Below are positions 16,374 to 24,566 of a DNA stretch of 37,377 nt, piece by piece; position 1 is the stretch's first letter; each line of letters begins with the position of its first letter. Source of the DNA: Hyella patelloides LEGE 07179 (lineage in GTDB: Bacteria; Cyanobacteriota; Cyanobacteriia; Cyanobacteriales; Xenococcaceae); NCBI RefSeq assembly GCF_900659865.1, contig NZ_LR213799.1:1-37377 (forward strand), written 5' to 3'. The position numbers were made by a program, and so were the translations under genes. Under the pieces are notes generated by a model. It saw only the letters and a program-made list of their open reading frames with translations, was not told the origin of the DNA and made no database searches.

Positions 16374-18368
16374 ATGATCAAGTACAAAAGATATTTGAGT
16401 CTATCCATAGCTATCTTAGCTCTGGTATCGTGCATCAATATATCATCAGCAAAAAATTTAGTTGATAAGTATATAGACCCCGCTTATTATGAAAGCATTC
16501 CTTTTGGAGAGCATTCTCATTGGGTACAGCCCTGGCGAGCCTATCAAGAAACTATTCCTGCTCACCAGTTTATTGATGGTATTGGTGTGGTTTTTAACAT
16601 GAATGTCAAAAAGACAAATGTTAATCCCAATCTTATTACAGAGATGCTTGCTCGTTATGGAGTAAAGCAAGCTCGTATAGAGATTAATTGGAATCAAATC
16701 AATTACGAAGACGAAACTCAGATTAATTATGCTGATGAAATTCGCACTAAGCTATTAGCTCTGCAAAAACAGAATATTCGCCCCCTCGTCTTACTTAATG
16801 CAAGTCAAGGCGGGCCCTGTCCGATGCTGACATTTCGTAAAACCTTATCCAGAAATGCCAATGCTGGGGATACCAAAATCAGACTAGAAGACACTAGAGG
16901 CATAGAAGCTAATTATAGCGGTCTTTCTAACATGACAAAAAAAGCCTGGGCTGCCGAGATTCTCATTACAGAAATAGATGGCAATTGGGTTACTTTATCA
17001 AAACCACTACCAGACTCGATAGACATCAACACAAAAGTAAATATTGCCACTTTAAAATATCGCCCTTTTTCACCACCTGATACCGCAGATTATCAAAAAA
17101 CTGTAGCTGGATGGCAGAATTATGTGGGTACTGTGACAAGATTTGTTACGGAAACTTTAGGCACAACAAACAATTCAGATAGAGGTTTTGATTTAGAGAT
17201 TTGGAATGAGCTTTCTTTTGCTTCAGACTTTCTCTATATCAATAAGTATTACGATAAGGAAATCTACAAATATAAGAAAAATAGTATTTGGCAAAACCTA
17301 GTAACGGAAACTATTAACTATGTTGAGGCTCATTCCCAAGACTTTCAAGGAATCGAAATTAGTAATGGTTTTTCTAACACAACTCCTTGGCCAGCTTCTT
17401 CCCAAATGCCTCCTCGTATAGTTGCTCTCAATAAACATCCTTACCGCAGTCGCAAATACTTTCCTCAACAAGAGTATAAAGGTAGTCAAGCCCTAGATGC
17501 TTTGGGCAATGAAACCCAATTTACCCCTACATACTCAATTTGGTTTCCTGAATACTTCGCTACTTTTTTACAAACCGAAACCATACTTAGAGATATTGCA
17601 CCATTTCCCTCTGAGTTTGGTGGAGTGGTTCATGGTCGTAATGCAAGAGTTGTAGATGGCGAGGTTTTACCTATGACAACTTGGATTACGGAGGTTAATA
17701 TTCATCCTCAAGAAGACGATGCTGATGTAACTGAGGCTGAAGCCTTAGCTCTCAAAGCAAAGGCAGCAATGCGCTATTTTTGTTTTTATCTCAACAAGGG
17801 AGTAGAAAGAGTTTATCTTTATAATACGTTGGGTGGAAACAAGGGATACGGTATTGTGCAAGATAATTTTGCTCAATATGCTTCTCAAGCAGGTCAACAA
17901 TATCCTCAACAAGACCAAGAATATGTATCCCCAACTTTACTTACTACCAGTCGTATTTTGGCGCAAATGAAAGATGGTCTTGACCCTAATTTAAGTAATC
18001 TCAGACAGCTAGAAGTAATATCAATTCAAGAACAACACAACAACTATCAATTTGAAGGAGATGGCTCGAAAGCTCATCCGAATCTTTATAACAGAGAACT
18101 ATTTACATTTTTGCCTTATCAAGTAAACGAAAATAAGTTTGTAATTCCTTACTATATAATGACCAGAGACATTAAACAAGATTTACCTCCCGAAAATTAT
18201 CAATTAAGTCTTCGAGGATTTCAAGGGGATAAACTACAAGTCAAAATCTATGACCCACTCCAAGATAGATATTTACCAGAAGTTTCAGTCGAACAAAAAC
18301 AGGAGAAAACAGTAATTGACCTTGAAGCAACAGATTATCCTTACTTATTAATAGTAGAAGAGCAATAA
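16374..18368 (+). CDS. Exported clan GH-A glycoside hydrolase (GH39-like), possible lipoprotein
   Basis: 664 residues from ATG 16374; an in-frame TTG at 16347 would add nine residues before the signal peptide and is less likely. Residues 1-27 are a signal peptide (KYKR then a hydrophobic core); it contains LVSC, which fits a lipobox, and also ISSA followed by K as an alternative cut. A TIM-barrel-like region follows, with ARYGVKQARIEINW. The general acid/base candidate is E279 in EIWNELSF and the nucleophile candidate is E440 in ITEVNIHP, the spacing expected for retaining clan-A enzymes. Residues about 565-664 form a beta-rich C-terminal domain. It closes the polysaccharide locus and may trim or release the polymer, as PslG does in the Psl system. 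Substrate unknown; family number not certain. Confidence 0.75.
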   Translation: MIKYKRYLSLSIAILALVSCINISSAKNLVDKYIDPAYYESIPFGEHSHWVQPWRAYQETIPAHQFIDGIGVVFNMNVKKTNVNPNLITEMLARYGVKQARIEINWNQINYEDETQINYADEIRTKLLALQKQNIRPLVLLNASQGGPCPMLTFRKTLSRNANAGDTKIRLEDTRGIEANYSGLSNMTKKAWAAEILITEIDGNWVTLSKPLPDSIDINTKVNIATLKYRPFSPPDTADYQKTVAGWQNYVGTVTRFVTETLGTTNNSDRGFDLEIWNELSFASDFLYINKYYDKEIYKYKKNSIWQNLVTETINYVEAHSQDFQGIEISNGFSNTTPWPASSQMPPRIVALNKHPYRSRKYFPQQEYKGSQALDALGNETQFTPTYSIWFPEYFATFLQTETILRDIAPFPSEFGGVVHGRNARVVDGEVLPMTTWITEVNIHPQEDDADVTEAEALALKAKAAMRYFCFYLNKGVERVYLYNTLGGNKGYGIVQDNFAQYASQAGQQYPQQDQEYVSPTLLTTSRILAQMKDGLDPNLSNLRQLEVISIQEQHNNYQFEGDGSKAHPNLYNRELFTFLPYQVNENKFVIPYYIMTRDIKQDLPPENYQLSLRGFQGDKLQVKIYDPLQDRYLPEVSVEQKQEKTVIDLEATDYPYLLIVEEQ

Positions 18369-18949
18369 AAAAGACATGATAGTATCTATGAGTTAAAAAT
18401 TATACTTCGTTTCTAGAAAAATTTAAGCTATATTTATTTTAAGCAAACTATACAATACAAACTGTTTTTGATTTATTTATTAAACTTCAATTGTCAGTAT
18501 TTATACATAGAAATTGATATGTAAAGCATCATAATTAACATGAAATAGGTTCATTTACATACTATATTGAGCTAAATTTGTCATGAAAAAGTTAAATTTA
18601 GCTCTGATTCTATACATTTTCTTCATATCAAGAACAAGAAATGATGAATCATCCCTAGTTGACATTGATTTTACCTATGATCTATATGAGAAAATGAAAA
18701 TAAGATAAAAGCATAATATCTAACGTAGTAGTTAGTTATATTGCTTTTAGCCAAAATCTTTTTGATTATTCTCTATTATAATTGCCGTTGATTTAAAAAA
18801 TTTTAAGATAATTCATTAATATTTAGTAAATCAACAATTACATATTACTTAATATAAGATATTTAAAAGCTAAATTATGGTGTGAATAGCAAAAGGGATA
18901 ACATGAAAAGCTGAAACACTATTCATTAAAAGCCCCTGAGAAGTACATA
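18369..18949. other. AT-rich interval without a convincing gene
   Basis: 581 bases of very low GC content between the glycosidase and the NB-ARC gene. It holds an 11-bp inverted repeat (18569-18604). A 41-codon frame (ATG 18583 to TAA 18708) starts with a hydrophobic stretch but has no ribosome site and begins inside the inverted repeat. No other structure is apparent. The promoter of the NB-ARC gene must lie here, but no well-spaced pair was found. Confidence 0.55.
18569..18604. repeat. 11-bp perfect inverted repeat
   Basis: GAGCTAAATTT at 18569-18579 pairs exactly with AAATTTAGCTC at 18594-18604 across a 14-base loop. It lies 345 bases before the NB-ARC gene and 200 bases after the glycosidase. 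No T run follows on the plus strand, so an ordinary terminator is not indicated; an operator or an element end are alternatives. Confidence 0.45.
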
Positions 18950-20287
18950 ATGATTCAAAATAATCTTGATTTTCAAAAAGCTATTTATTTAGTAGATAGT
19001 AGAATAAAACCCCAACATCTCAATAAAATACAGGAAATTATTTTAATACAGTCTTTGGAGGGAAAAACTTATTCACAGATTGCCTCAGAATATAATTATG
19101 ATATGGAGTATATCAAGACTTCTGGTTCTGAACTCTGGAAATTATTGACTAAAGCTTTTGGAGAGCAAATTAGAAAAAATAATTGTACTCCTTTTATAAG
19201 AAGAAGAATATTAGAATCTACTTCTAAAAATACCTCTTTAGTTGACACCATAAAAAAAACTCACACAACTTTTTCTGAGCAAGAGATTAATAATATTTCT
19301 TTGATAGCTTCAGGAGTACCTAATTTTCAAGGAAGAGAGCGAGAATTAACTCAATTTAAAAGTTGGAGTCATGACCCTAATTGTCGATTTATTATGATTA
19401 AGGGAATGACTGGATGTGGAAAAACTACACTGGCTGCAAAAACCGCAGAAGTCTTAAAGCAAGATTTCTATCGAGTTATTTCTTTACCAGTCAGTGAAAA
19501 TCTTAAAGTAAAAAACTTGATCGAATTTTGTTTGCATAGCTTAGAACCTAATTTAGAGATTTCTTCCGATATTAACAAACTGTTAGTAGATTTAGCTTTT
19601 TATTTACAAAAGTATCGTTGTCTTTTAATTTTAGATGATTTAGATTCAATTTTTGAATTAAAAAGAATGATACCTCACTATCGTTCTAATTGTGAGCAAT
19701 ATGCTGCATTTTTACGTTGCTTGATTAATACTAGACATCAAAGTTTGGTAGTTGCTACGAGTCGTATTGATTTAAAGCAACTAGATTATTATGGTAGCAG
19801 TGATAATTTAAAGCTATTATCTTTAGAGGGATTAGAAAGTGATATTCTTTGGTCTATTTTTGAGAATGAAATTAGTCAAGATATCTCTCAAAATATCTGG
19901 GAGAGAATTTGTAATTACTATCGAAAAAATCCCGAACTAATTAAAATAATTGTCAGAAATCTTAGCTACTTACCAATATCTGACACTAATATATACAAGC
20001 AATATTATCCTTCTCTTGAAGAAGTAGATTATATCATTGAAAATGAGTTAAAGCTTTTGGACAAAATAGGCAAAGAGGTACTTTATTATTTAGCTTTTAG
20101 CTGTAACAATAATTCCTTAGATCGGTTACTGTACAGTGTTAGTCATCCACGAAACAAAGTACTAAAAGTTCTTGATGCAATACAAGATACCTTCTTGATG
20201 AAACAAGATAATTATGTTTTACAGCCAATGTTCAAACACTATCTACAACGTCATTTAGTGAAAACAGCAATGGCAAATGATAAATAG
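18950..20287 (+). CDS. HTH-NB-ARC (STAND) ATPase without C-terminal repeat sensor
   Basis: 445 residues. Residues about 5-90 form a helix-turn-helix-like domain (LEGKTYSQIASEYNYDMEYIKTSGSELWKLL) found at the N terminus of many cyanobacterial NB-ARC/WD40 proteins. The NB-ARC part begins with FQGRERELTQFKSW at about 125; Walker A is MTGCGKTT with K158, Walker B is LLILDDLD with D229 and D230, and VVATSR is the sensor-1 arginine. A winged-helix-like region follows to the end. Relatives usually continue with WD40, TPR or pentapeptide repeats that sense a ligand; this one ends after the winged helix. It could be a regulator, a truncated relic or a defence protein that uses another sensor. No frameshifted repeat region is seen in the 378 bases downstream. 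Codon use is more AT-rich than in neighbours. Confidence 0.85.
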   Translation: MIQNNLDFQKAIYLVDSRIKPQHLNKIQEIILIQSLEGKTYSQIASEYNYDMEYIKTSGSELWKLLTKAFGEQIRKNNCTPFIRRRILESTSKNTSLVDTIKKTHTTFSEQEINNISLIASGVPNFQGRERELTQFKSWSHDPNCRFIMIKGMTGCGKTTLAAKTAEVLKQDFYRVISLPVSENLKVKNLIEFCLHSLEPNLEISSDINKLLVDLAFYLQKYRCLLILDDLDSIFELKRMIPHYRSNCEQYAAFLRCLINTRHQSLVVATSRIDLKQLDYYGSSDNLKLLSLEGLESDILWSIFENEISQDISQNIWERICNYYRKNPELIKIIVRNLSYLPISDTNIYKQYYPSLEEVDYIIENELKLLDKIGKEVLYYLAFSCNNNSLDRLLYSVSHPRNKVLKVLDAIQDTFLMKQDNYVLQPMFKHYLQRHLVKTAMANDK

Positions 20288-20665
20288 TAATAATTACTGA
20301 GTTTTGTTTTGATAGTTTTTATTTTGCGATCGCAATTATACACCCATTAGCTAAAACAAATCTAAAGAAAATCTAAAATAAATAGCAACATCTTTATTAT
20401 CAATAGTAATCTAATTACAATAAAATCTTAAATTATCAAATATTTTGCTTAAAAACTAATATAATAAGAGTTATATTTAATCTTTCTGTGGTTAGATGCA
20501 TTAATTATTTATTTATTTTGCAGTAGTTTATTTCATTTTGGTGATTGTTTTTCGACGATCCCAATTGATAACTCCTTCTACATAGAAAGACATAAAAAAT
20601 GACTTACTTCAATTGGTAATTTATTTCAACTTAATTAAAATTATAATTTTGAAGTTTTTAAGAAA
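20288..20665. other. AT-rich interval
   Basis: 378 bases with one HIP1 octamer (near 20326) and otherwise AT-rich sequence with no stem-loop or reading frame worth reporting. It presumably carries the promoter of the DUF1830 gene. No trace of WD40-like repeats continuing the NB-ARC gene was found in the plus-strand frames. Confidence 0.5.
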
Positions 20666-20911
20666 ATGATTTCTACATCTCTTCCTCAAAAAACAAATTT
20701 TATTATTTGTTCTTATGTTAATGTAACTAGCACTATTCAAATAGCTCGTATTGCTAATATTGAGCATTGGTATTTAGAGCGTGTTATTTTTCCTGGTCAA
20801 CGTCTTATTTTTGAAGCTCCTGCTAATGCTATTGTCGAAATCTACACTAGCCAGTTAGCTAATGCTATTTTGGCAGAAAAGGTATCCTGTCAGAAGATAG
20901 CTATGGATTAG
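20666..20911 (+). CDS. DUF1830 domain protein
   Basis: 81 residues. The pattern IICSYVNVTSTIQIARIANI, then WYLERVIFPGQRLIFEAPANAIVEIYTS, is the conserved core of DUF1830, a small family seen in cyanobacteria. No signal peptide or membrane segment is present, and the length matches the family. The function is unknown. The family is probably all-beta and soluble. It lies alone between the NB-ARC gene and a long non-coding stretch, so its neighbourhood adds nothing to function. The start ATG has AAG at 20659-20661 as a weak ribosome site. Confidence 0.88.
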   Translation: MISTSLPQKTNFIICSYVNVTSTIQIARIANIEHWYLERVIFPGQRLIFEAPANAIVEIYTSQLANAILAEKVSCQKIAMD

Positions 20912-21061
20912 TCTGCTCAAATTATTGAATAATTTGCTGATTTAAGGTATGAAATTGGCTAGTTGACAGAGCTGATGAAAAGCATAATAGTAAGTTTGTC
21001 TGTTTAATTTCAGATAATAGAACTATTTTTTATGTTGTTTACGGGATCTGATTTATGTGTG

Positions 21062-21093
21062 AAAGGTATTGATTACAAAAGGTATTGATTACA
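21062..21093. repeat. Two tandem copies of a 16-bp unit
   Basis: AAAGGTATTGATTACA occurs at 21062-21077 and again at 21078-21093 with no difference. A partial echo of the unit (ATTAAAGG) follows. A recent slippage duplication or a pair of binding sites are both possible. Confidence 0.7.
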
Positions 21094-21241
21094 ATTAAAG
21101 GCAATAAAATCGAGTAATTTTTAACCATTGACAAGAGCAGCATTAACTGAATTTTAATCAATACTGAAAATAGCTACTATAGCCGTACAAAGTTAGATTA
21201 GGACAAAGTTTAGCTATCTGCTCGTAAGGATGAAGGATGGC

Positions 21242-21328
21242 GGTCAGACCCCGCGTCGCCGTCAGAGGTGCGACCCTGCGGATGTTCCATCCGCTAAGGA
21301 ACGCGCACCTAGCAAGGGAACGCTGACC
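21242..21328. repeat. GC-rich nested inverted-repeat element
   Basis: Three nested exact pairs are present: GGTCAG (21242-21247) with CTGACC (21323-21328), AGGTGCG (21266-21272) with CGCACCT (21304-21310), and a tight hairpin GCGGATG-TTC-CATCCGC (21278-21294). The base composition is far above that of the flanks. Elements of this look, with GGTGCGACC and GGAACGCGCACC words, are common interspersed repeats in cyanobacteria. It has no coding capacity. Confidence 0.75.
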
Positions 21329-21653
21329 AAGACAGGAATGAATTTACACTCTCAAGCAGAATGTCCTAAGCTAAATCCGTAACGCTATATCATCAAAGAA
21401 CGCGAGTATTGACTCATTTTTGTTTGTCATTATTAAATACCTCAACACCTTGGGCAGTGACATAAAGGGTTACTATAGCGAAAATAAGCCACAAACAATA
21501 TAAAACTGTGTTTTATCATTAGTTCTTTGTCTTATGTTAGTACTCTCAAATTATTTAGGGTTACTAAAGCTTATTTTCTACATATTTTAGATAATTCACA
21601 CATATATCTGTATTGGGATAATTTTCACCATCAAAAACTAGCGATATCCAACT

Positions 21654-22481
21654 ATGAATACCGTAAAAAAGTATTATCAAATTCAAAAACTTAAAGGATA
21701 CAATTTTATTGATGCTACTTTTCTGGTTCCTCAAAAAGTTTTTAATCAAATCAAAATTAAATTAACTAAAGATAAGTGTAATGAAATTGTAGGATTTGGT
21801 TGTTATGATATACCTCTATTAGCCTCATACTCTAGAAGCGGAACAAACTGGATTCGTTATATTGTTGAAAGTCTATCTAATCGCCCTACACCTGGGCAAA
21901 CCAGGCTTGTTGAAGGAAATGATTATGTTATCGATCGCTCTCATCAGGCTTACTTAGTAATGCATAAACATGAAGCTGTTATCCTGGTTGTGAGAGATTA
22001 CAGAGAATGCTTATTACGACACCATAAACAATTATGGGAAAAGTATCAAGATGTTGCAGCGTTTCTCAATGAAAAAAATGTTCCTCAAGCTCCAATTTGG
22101 TATATCAAAAACATTGAAGCCTTCGAGCGATTTGATGGTAAAAAGCTTCTTGTTTATTACGAAGATTTAATGTTAGAGCCAAAAATAACTATCGAGAATA
22201 TTGCCGAATTTTTATCGTTTGACCCCAATCGAGTAAAAGACTTCATCGATAAGCTTGACTACCATTTTCAAAATTCAGTGTCTTCTTATACTTTAGGTGG
22301 TTATGGTCATGCTTCTGTGACAACATCGACAAAAAGCCTCGATCATCATTCAAAGTCAAATTTAACACCAAAGCAAATTCTGGAATTTGACGATTTTTAT
22401 TTTTCTAATTTTCCCCATCTTTCCCAAAAGTACTTGTCTCGATATGACAAGAGAAAAGCAACTTCCGACATCGAACCATAA
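21654..22481 (+). CDS. Sulfotransferase-domain protein (Sulfotransfer_1-like)
   Basis: 275 residues. Residues 1-50 have no clear match. The PAPS-binding loop is ASYSRSGTNWIRYIVESL starting at residue 57, and the 3'-phosphate-binding motif is LVVRDYRECLLRHH at 111-124. Then come YYEDLMLEP and the helical part IENIAEFLSF, which match the cytosolic-type sulfotransferase pattern (LxYEDL). The protein is soluble. It lies 3.3 kb beyond the glycosidase, separated from the polysaccharide locus by NB-ARC, DUF1830 and repeats, but may act on the same polymer or on a lipid or small molecule. The start at ATG 21654 has no strong ribosome site. Confidence 0.85.
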   Translation: MNTVKKYYQIQKLKGYNFIDATFLVPQKVFNQIKIKLTKDKCNEIVGFGCYDIPLLASYSRSGTNWIRYIVESLSNRPTPGQTRLVEGNDYVIDRSHQAYLVMHKHEAVILVVRDYRECLLRHHKQLWEKYQDVAAFLNEKNVPQAPIWYIKNIEAFERFDGKKLLVYYEDLMLEPKITIENIAEFLSFDPNRVKDFIDKLDYHFQNSVSSYTLGGYGHASVTTSTKSLDHHSKSNLTPKQILEFDDFYFSNFPHLSQKYLSRYDKRKATSDIEP

Positions 22482-22592
22482 ATTTTGCGAGCAATCTCCA
22501 AACTTTTTGCAAAAATAAACAAATTAATAGACTTGGGGCGGGTCAAGCCGATAGCATTACCTACTATATATTGAGGTAGTGAGGGATTAAGT

Positions 22593-23135
22593 TTGCGAAG
22601 ACTATTAAGAATATCCAGAGCCATTGATACTCTAAATGAATGGGTTGGTCGTTTAACCTATGGCTTAGTCCTATTAATGGTGTTAGTGGGAGTCTGGAAT
22701 GTTTTGGGGCGATATATAGGAAGGTTTGTAGGACAAAATCTCACCTCAAATGCTTTGATCGAAATTCAATGGTATCTTTTCGATTTAGTATTTTTACTCG
22801 GTGGAGCTTATGCTCTCAAACACAACGAACACGTTCGAGTAGATATATTTTATAAAGATTGGCATCCTCGTCGTCAGGCTTTAGTTAATTTTATTGGCAC
22901 AATTATTTTTTTAATTCCTTTTTGCGGTCTTTTAGTTTATTTTTCTTGGGGAAATATCCTTAATTCTTGGAAAATCCTAGAAATGTCTCCCGACCCTGAT
23001 GGTTTACCTCGTTATCCTATTAAATCTTTTATTATAGTTAGCCTTGTCCTATTGATTCTCCAGGGAATTTCCGAAGCAATTAAAAATTGGGTTGCTCATC
23101 TTGGCAGTGATACCAATGAGGGGGAACAACAATGA
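22593..23135 (+). CDS. TRAP transporter small membrane subunit (DctQ family)
   Basis: 180 residues from a TTG start. GAGGG at 22581-22585 lies seven bases before TTG 22593, and no ATG follows until the first membrane helix is half over, so TTG is well supported. Four hydrophobic helices are seen (about 18-36, 52-70, 100-120, 142-162), as in DctQ proteins; the N-terminal pattern ISRAIDTLNEWVGR and the loop ALKHNEHVRVDIF are family marks. With DctM it forms the membrane part of a sodium-driven carboxylate or amino-acid importer. The stop overlaps the ATG of the large subunit by four bases, indicating translational coupling. Confidence 0.92.
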   Translation: MRRLLRISRAIDTLNEWVGRLTYGLVLLMVLVGVWNVLGRYIGRFVGQNLTSNALIEIQWYLFDLVFLLGGAYALKHNEHVRVDIFYKDWHPRRQALVNFIGTIIFLIPFCGLLVYFSWGNILNSWKILEMSPDPDGLPRYPIKSFIIVSLVLLILQGISEAIKNWVAHLGSDTNEGEQQ

Positions 23136-24463
23136 ATTATGATTGGTTGGGCATAGCCATGTTTGCAGGGGCTTTATGCTTATTATCTTTTGGCTACCCT
23201 GTAGCGTTTTCTCTCGGTGGTGTCTCACTAATTTTCGCGCTCATTGGGACTGCCATAGGAGAATTTAGTTTTAGTTTTTTTAATGCCATGCCCAGTCGCA
23301 TTTTTGGCATTATGGCTAACTATACCCTACTGGCTATTCCCTACTTTATTTTTCTCGGTTCGATGCTAGAAAAAACGGGAATTGCCGAGAAACTATTAGA
23401 AACGATGGGAATTCTTTTCGGCAGAATGCGGGGAGGATTGGCATTAGCCGTGGTTATTGTGGGAGCTTTATTAGCAGCCTCCACAGGAGTAGTAGCAGCA
23501 ACCGTAGTCGCAATGGGTTTAATTTCTTTACCCATTATGTTGCGTTATGGCTACAACAAAGAATTAGCCACGGGAGTTATTGTTGCTTCTGGTACTTTGG
23601 GGCAAATTATACCTCCCAGTGTAGTGCTAGTGGTTTTAGGAGATCAGTTAGGTATCTCTGTGGGGGATTTATTTCTCGGCTCATTAATTCCTGGGTTATT
23701 GATGGCAGGAATATTTTGTCTTCATGTAATTATTGTGGCTTTCCTCAAGCCAGAAGTCGCACCCGCATTACCACCAGAGGTACGAAATATTTCTCCGAAG
23801 CAATTGATAACAAGAGTTATTAAAGTAATGCTACCCACTTTAGGACTTATTTTATTGGTATTGGGAAGTATCTTTTTTGGCATTGCCACCCCTACAGAAG
23901 CAGGTGCAGTGGGTTCATTTGGTGCAATGATTTTAGCTGCTTTTAACCGCAAATTGACTTGGAATGCTCTAAAAGAAGTTTGTGATGCCACTATGAGAAT
24001 TACCACAATGGTAATCTTTATTTTACTTGGTTCTACTGCCTTTAGCTTGGTTTTTCGCGGTTTACATGGCGATCGCTTTATGTTCGATCTTTTGGCTAAT
24101 TTACCAGGAGGAAAGATTGGCTTTTTATTGGTAAATATGGCAACGATCTTTTTCTTGGGTTTCTTTATTGATTTTTTTGAAATTGCCTTTATCGTGATTC
24201 CTATTTTTGCTCCTGTAGCGGAAGCTTTAGGCTTAGATTTGGTTTGGTATGGCGTAATTATCGGCGCAAATTTACAAACCTCATTTCTGACTCCTCCTTT
24301 TGGTTTTGCTCTTTTTTACTTAAGAGGTGTTGCGCCACCAGAAATTAAAACAGAAGATATTTATCGTGGAGCAATTCCATTTATTTTGTTGCAATTATTA
24401 GTGTTAGCTTTAATTATTGTTTTCCCTCAATTAGTGAGTTTTATTCCTTCTTTGAGTAATTGA
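23132..24463 (+). CDS. TRAP transporter large membrane subunit (DctM family)
   Basis: 443 residues, the normal size of DctM. About 12 hydrophobic segments occur; conserved pieces are GYPVAFSLGG near residue 21, ASTGVVAATVVAMGLISLP, ASGTLGQIIPPSVVLVVLGDQ and ATPTEAGAVGSFGA, each diagnostic for the TRAP large subunit. It carries solute and sodium together. The start overlaps the end of the small-subunit gene (ATGA). No periplasmic binding protein (DctP) is within the window, though it may be encoded elsewhere, as happens in some cyanobacteria. A Synechocystis TRAP system of this type transports glutamate, but the substrate here cannot be read. Confidence 0.95.
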   Translation: MNYDWLGIAMFAGALCLLSFGYPVAFSLGGVSLIFALIGTAIGEFSFSFFNAMPSRIFGIMANYTLLAIPYFIFLGSMLEKTGIAEKLLETMGILFGRMRGGLALAVVIVGALLAASTGVVAATVVAMGLISLPIMLRYGYNKELATGVIVASGTLGQIIPPSVVLVVLGDQLGISVGDLFLGSLIPGLLMAGIFCLHVIIVAFLKPEVAPALPPEVRNISPKQLITRVIKVMLPTLGLILLVLGSIFFGIATPTEAGAVGSFGAMILAAFNRKLTWNALKEVCDATMRITTMVIFILLGSTAFSLVFRGLHGDRFMFDLLANLPGGKIGFLLVNMATIFFLGFFIDFFEIAFIVIPIFAPVAEALGLDLVWYGVIIGANLQTSFLTPPFGFALFYLRGVAPPEIKTEDIYRGAIPFILLQLLVLALIIVFPQLVSFIPSLSN

Positions 24464-24486
24464 TTTGCAAGAAATGTTTCAAATTA

Positions 24487-24536
24487 AGTAGGGTAGGCAA
24501 TGCACTAAAGTACTTCCTTCGGTCGCCCACCCTACT
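24487..24536. terminator. Hairpin between convergent genes, GTAGGGTGGGC type
   Basis: AGTAGGGTAGGC at 24487-24498 pairs with GCCCACCCTACT at 24525-24536 with one mismatch and a 26-base loop. It sits between the TRAP large subunit and the minus-strand PEP-CTERM gene, so it could act as a terminator for both. The GTAGGGTGGGC word is also a frequent interspersed repeat in cyanobacteria, so it may be a repeat that landed here. Confidence 0.55.
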
Positions 24537-24566
24537 GCAAAAAATATCTATCTAATTTGATTTTCT

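Larger units (their letters stand above)
20912..21653. other. Repeat-bearing non-coding interval
   Basis: 742 bases without a convincing gene. It holds a 16-bp tandem duplication (21062-21093) and a GC-rich cruciform repeat (21242-21328). On the minus strand a 26-codon frame (21494 to 21414) encodes a hydrophobic start followed by TAQGVEVFNND; it may be a gene remnant but has no supported start. The sequence before the sulfotransferase ATG is AT-rich. Confidence 0.5.

Noticed and set aside
18583-18708. 41-codon frame starting MKKLNLALILYIFFIS
   Set aside because: Looks like a secretion signal at first, but the ATG lies in the loop of an inverted repeat, there is no ribosome site, and the rest is short and featureless.
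21414-21494. Minus-strand 26-codon frame with a hydrophobic start and TAQGVEVFNND
   Set aside because: Suggestive of a small membrane protein, but only a TTG start without ribosome site is available, and no family was recognised.
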